Assembly: GCF_010468615.1 (NCBI RefSeq)
Contig: NZ_WUEH01000008.1
Location: 96,377 to 160,376, forward strand
Reading direction: 5' to 3'
DNA: 64,000 nucleotides
Origin: Pseudodesulfovibrio sp. JC047
GTDB lineage: Bacteria > Desulfobacterota > Desulfovibrionia > Desulfovibrionales > Desulfovibrionaceae
Made by a program: the position numbers and the translations under genes. Below the pieces are notes generated by a model. The model did no database searches and was not told the DNA's origin. It worked only from the letters and a program-made list of their open reading frames with translations. Below are positions 63,342 through 64,000 of this stretch, piece by piece; position 1 is the stretch's first letter, and each line of letters begins with the position of its first letter.

Positions 63342-63554
63342 ATGACCAAAGAAGAACTGATCCAAATGATCGAAGAAATACCGGACTGCTACGAAATCAA
63401 TTTTGGGGGCGAGTTCACCATCAAAATTGATCGGAAACAAGGCGAAGCCGTTGCCGGTTTTAGATCGGCAAAAAAAGAATCGTTTGTTGCGATGTCTGGT
63501 GGACCGGCCCCGTGTCAGGAAATGGACGCCTGTCCGTTCTACAACCCCGCATAG
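63342..63554 (+). CDS. Hypothetical small phage protein
   Basis: 70 residues, MTKEELIQMIEEIPDCYEIN then FGGEFTIKIDRKQGEAVAGF, cysteines in PCQEMDACPFYNPA. TAGGAG upstream. No known function. Confidence 0.6.
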   Translation: MTKEELIQMIEEIPDCYEINFGGEFTIKIDRKQGEAVAGFRSAKKESFVAMSGGPAPCQEMDACPFYNPA

Positions 63555-63573
63555 TTTGAGAGGAGAGTGGGCA

Positions 63574-63912
63574 ATGTCAAAACCAAAGACACAGCAGCTC
63601 ATAGATTGGCTCAAGGCCAACCAGGACAAAATGACAGATAAAAAATCCACTGAGATTGTGGATTGTCTTGAAGGGCAAGTCGTTGCCCTCAATACACTGA
63701 TGGATGCCTTTGAATATGAGCATTCAGCAAGAAAAGAATACAGTTCAAGGCTTGGCGAACTCGAAGCGGAAGCAAGGCGGCTTCGCAAAGTTCTTTCGAC
63801 AATTTACGGGGAAGACCAGCACCCCAACTACGACGACCCTACATCGCCGATTATCGGATCTCTGGGCAAGATGGCGTGGAAGGCTCTCAATCGCACGCAA
63901 AATGGAGGGTAG
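63574..63912 (+). CDS. Hypothetical phage protein, coiled-coil
   Basis: 112 residues from ATG 63574 (GAGGAGAG upstream). MSKPKTQQLIDWLKANQDKM, helical region SSRLGELEAEARRLRKVLST. Fits phage Ea22-like or other small accessory proteins by appearance only. Confidence 0.6.
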   Translation: MSKPKTQQLIDWLKANQDKMTDKKSTEIVDCLEGQVVALNTLMDAFEYEHSARKEYSSRLGELEAEARRLRKVLSTIYGEDQHPNYDDPTSPIIGSLGKMAWKALNRTQNGG

Positions 63913-63919
63913 TACCACA

Positions 63920-64000
63920 ATGTCTATCAAAACATGGATGGCAAAAGGCTCTGTGGCTCTCAATATGATGAATGGGAATCAGACTCAGCATCGTATTCCA
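63920..64000 (+). CDS. Start of a rightward phage gene, cut by the window end
   Basis: Begins ATG 63920, MSIKTWMAKGSVALNMMNGN then QTQHRIP, still open at 64000. GGAGGGTAG precedes. Too short to assign. Confidence 0.5.
   Translation, partial: MSIKTWMAKGSVALNMMNGNQTQHRIP

Larger units (their letters stand above)
33892..64000. mobile_element. Podovirus-type prophage, right part beyond the window
   Basis: Begins just after tRNA-Ser(CGA). A leftward early-to-late block (59.6 to 34.0 kb) holds replication, recombinase, lysis, terminase, portal, scaffold, capsid, tail and fibre genes; the immunity genes face right at 59.6-60.4 kb, followed by further rightward genes to 64 kb. No attachment site at the right end is seen, so element size is unknown. 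Portal of T7 connector type, tubular-tail proteins and three internal virion proteins without a tape measure or sheath point to a short-tailed virion. Confidence 0.9.

Noticed and set aside
33892..64000. Diversity-generating retroelement, as in the related phage BPP-1
   Set aside because: No reverse transcriptase or template repeat was seen in the window; an element beyond 64 kb cannot be excluded.

Overview
The window reads as a chromosome segment of a Desulfovibrionales bacterium (Desulfovibrio/Pseudodesulfovibrio type) with a short-tailed-phage prophage to the right of a serine tRNA gene. The assignment rests on gene content and order: rpsU-yqeY-mutS2-dnaG; a PxxKW cysteine-rich small protein; kdsA-kdsC-lptC-lptA-lptB-rpoN-hpf-ptsN-rapZ followed by mannose-family PTS genes and a manganese pyrophosphatase; and a UGA-interrupted UshA-like protein that fits a selenocysteine-using host. 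No database search was possible, so family names come from motifs read in the translations.

Host region, 1-33,700. Leftward genes at 1-5.5 kb serve DNA and RNA upkeep (dnaG partial, mutS2, yqeY, rpsU, HU, rsmA). Rightward genes at 5.6-19.3 kb begin with a purine/methylthioadenosine salvage trio (apt, mtnP-like, mtaD), then PxxKW protein, an M20 peptidase, mnmG, a CorC-like CBS protein, lnt, prfB (with its programmed +1 frameshift), a diguanylate cyclase, a MinD/FlhG-like ATPase, an HU/IHF-family protein, the candidate selenoprotein, and dapA. A leftward block at 19.4-31.8 kb carries a solute-binding protein, ppaC, PTS EIIC/EIIB/EIIA, rapZ, ptsN, hpf, rpoN, lptBAC, kdsC, kdsA and pyrG: LPS transport and Kdo synthesis joined to a nitrogen-PTS/sigma-54 cluster. 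At 31.9-33.7 kb are a PurQ-like amidotransferase, tadA and a NifX-type protein. The EIIC gene is broken into two frames at a run of nine T.

Prophage region, about 33,900 to beyond 64,000. It starts directly after tRNA-Ser(CGA), the probable attachment gene; the right end lies outside the window. From an immunity region at 59.4-60.4 kb, genes run leftward in the order cro-like, unknown, replication protein, DUF5675-like, Cre-like small recombinase, HTH protein, holin, small and large terminase, portal, Bbp19-like, scaffold, capsid, tail tube/gatekeeper, internal virion proteins, and tail fibre at the left edge. That is one early-to-late leftward programme of a podovirus (BPP-1/T7-like architecture). 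Rightward are the repressor, a second HTH protein, a lipoprotein, and small early genes; two leftward genes (a two-helix membrane peptide and a lipoprotein built of two repeats) interrupt that arm and look like lysogenic-conversion cargo.

The most notable observations are: (1) the CxxU candidate selenoprotein with a hairpin after its UGA; (2) near-identical 21-bp operators embedded in two promoters 1.7 kb apart and facing opposite ways, the leftward one giving a probably leaderless cro transcript; (3) the frame-interrupted EIIC at a T9 tract; (4) four 11-bp direct repeats inside the phage replication gene, a possible origin; (5) a recombinase with Cre-like catalytic residues but no core-binding domain; and (6) a multi-stem structured element in the rightward early arm.
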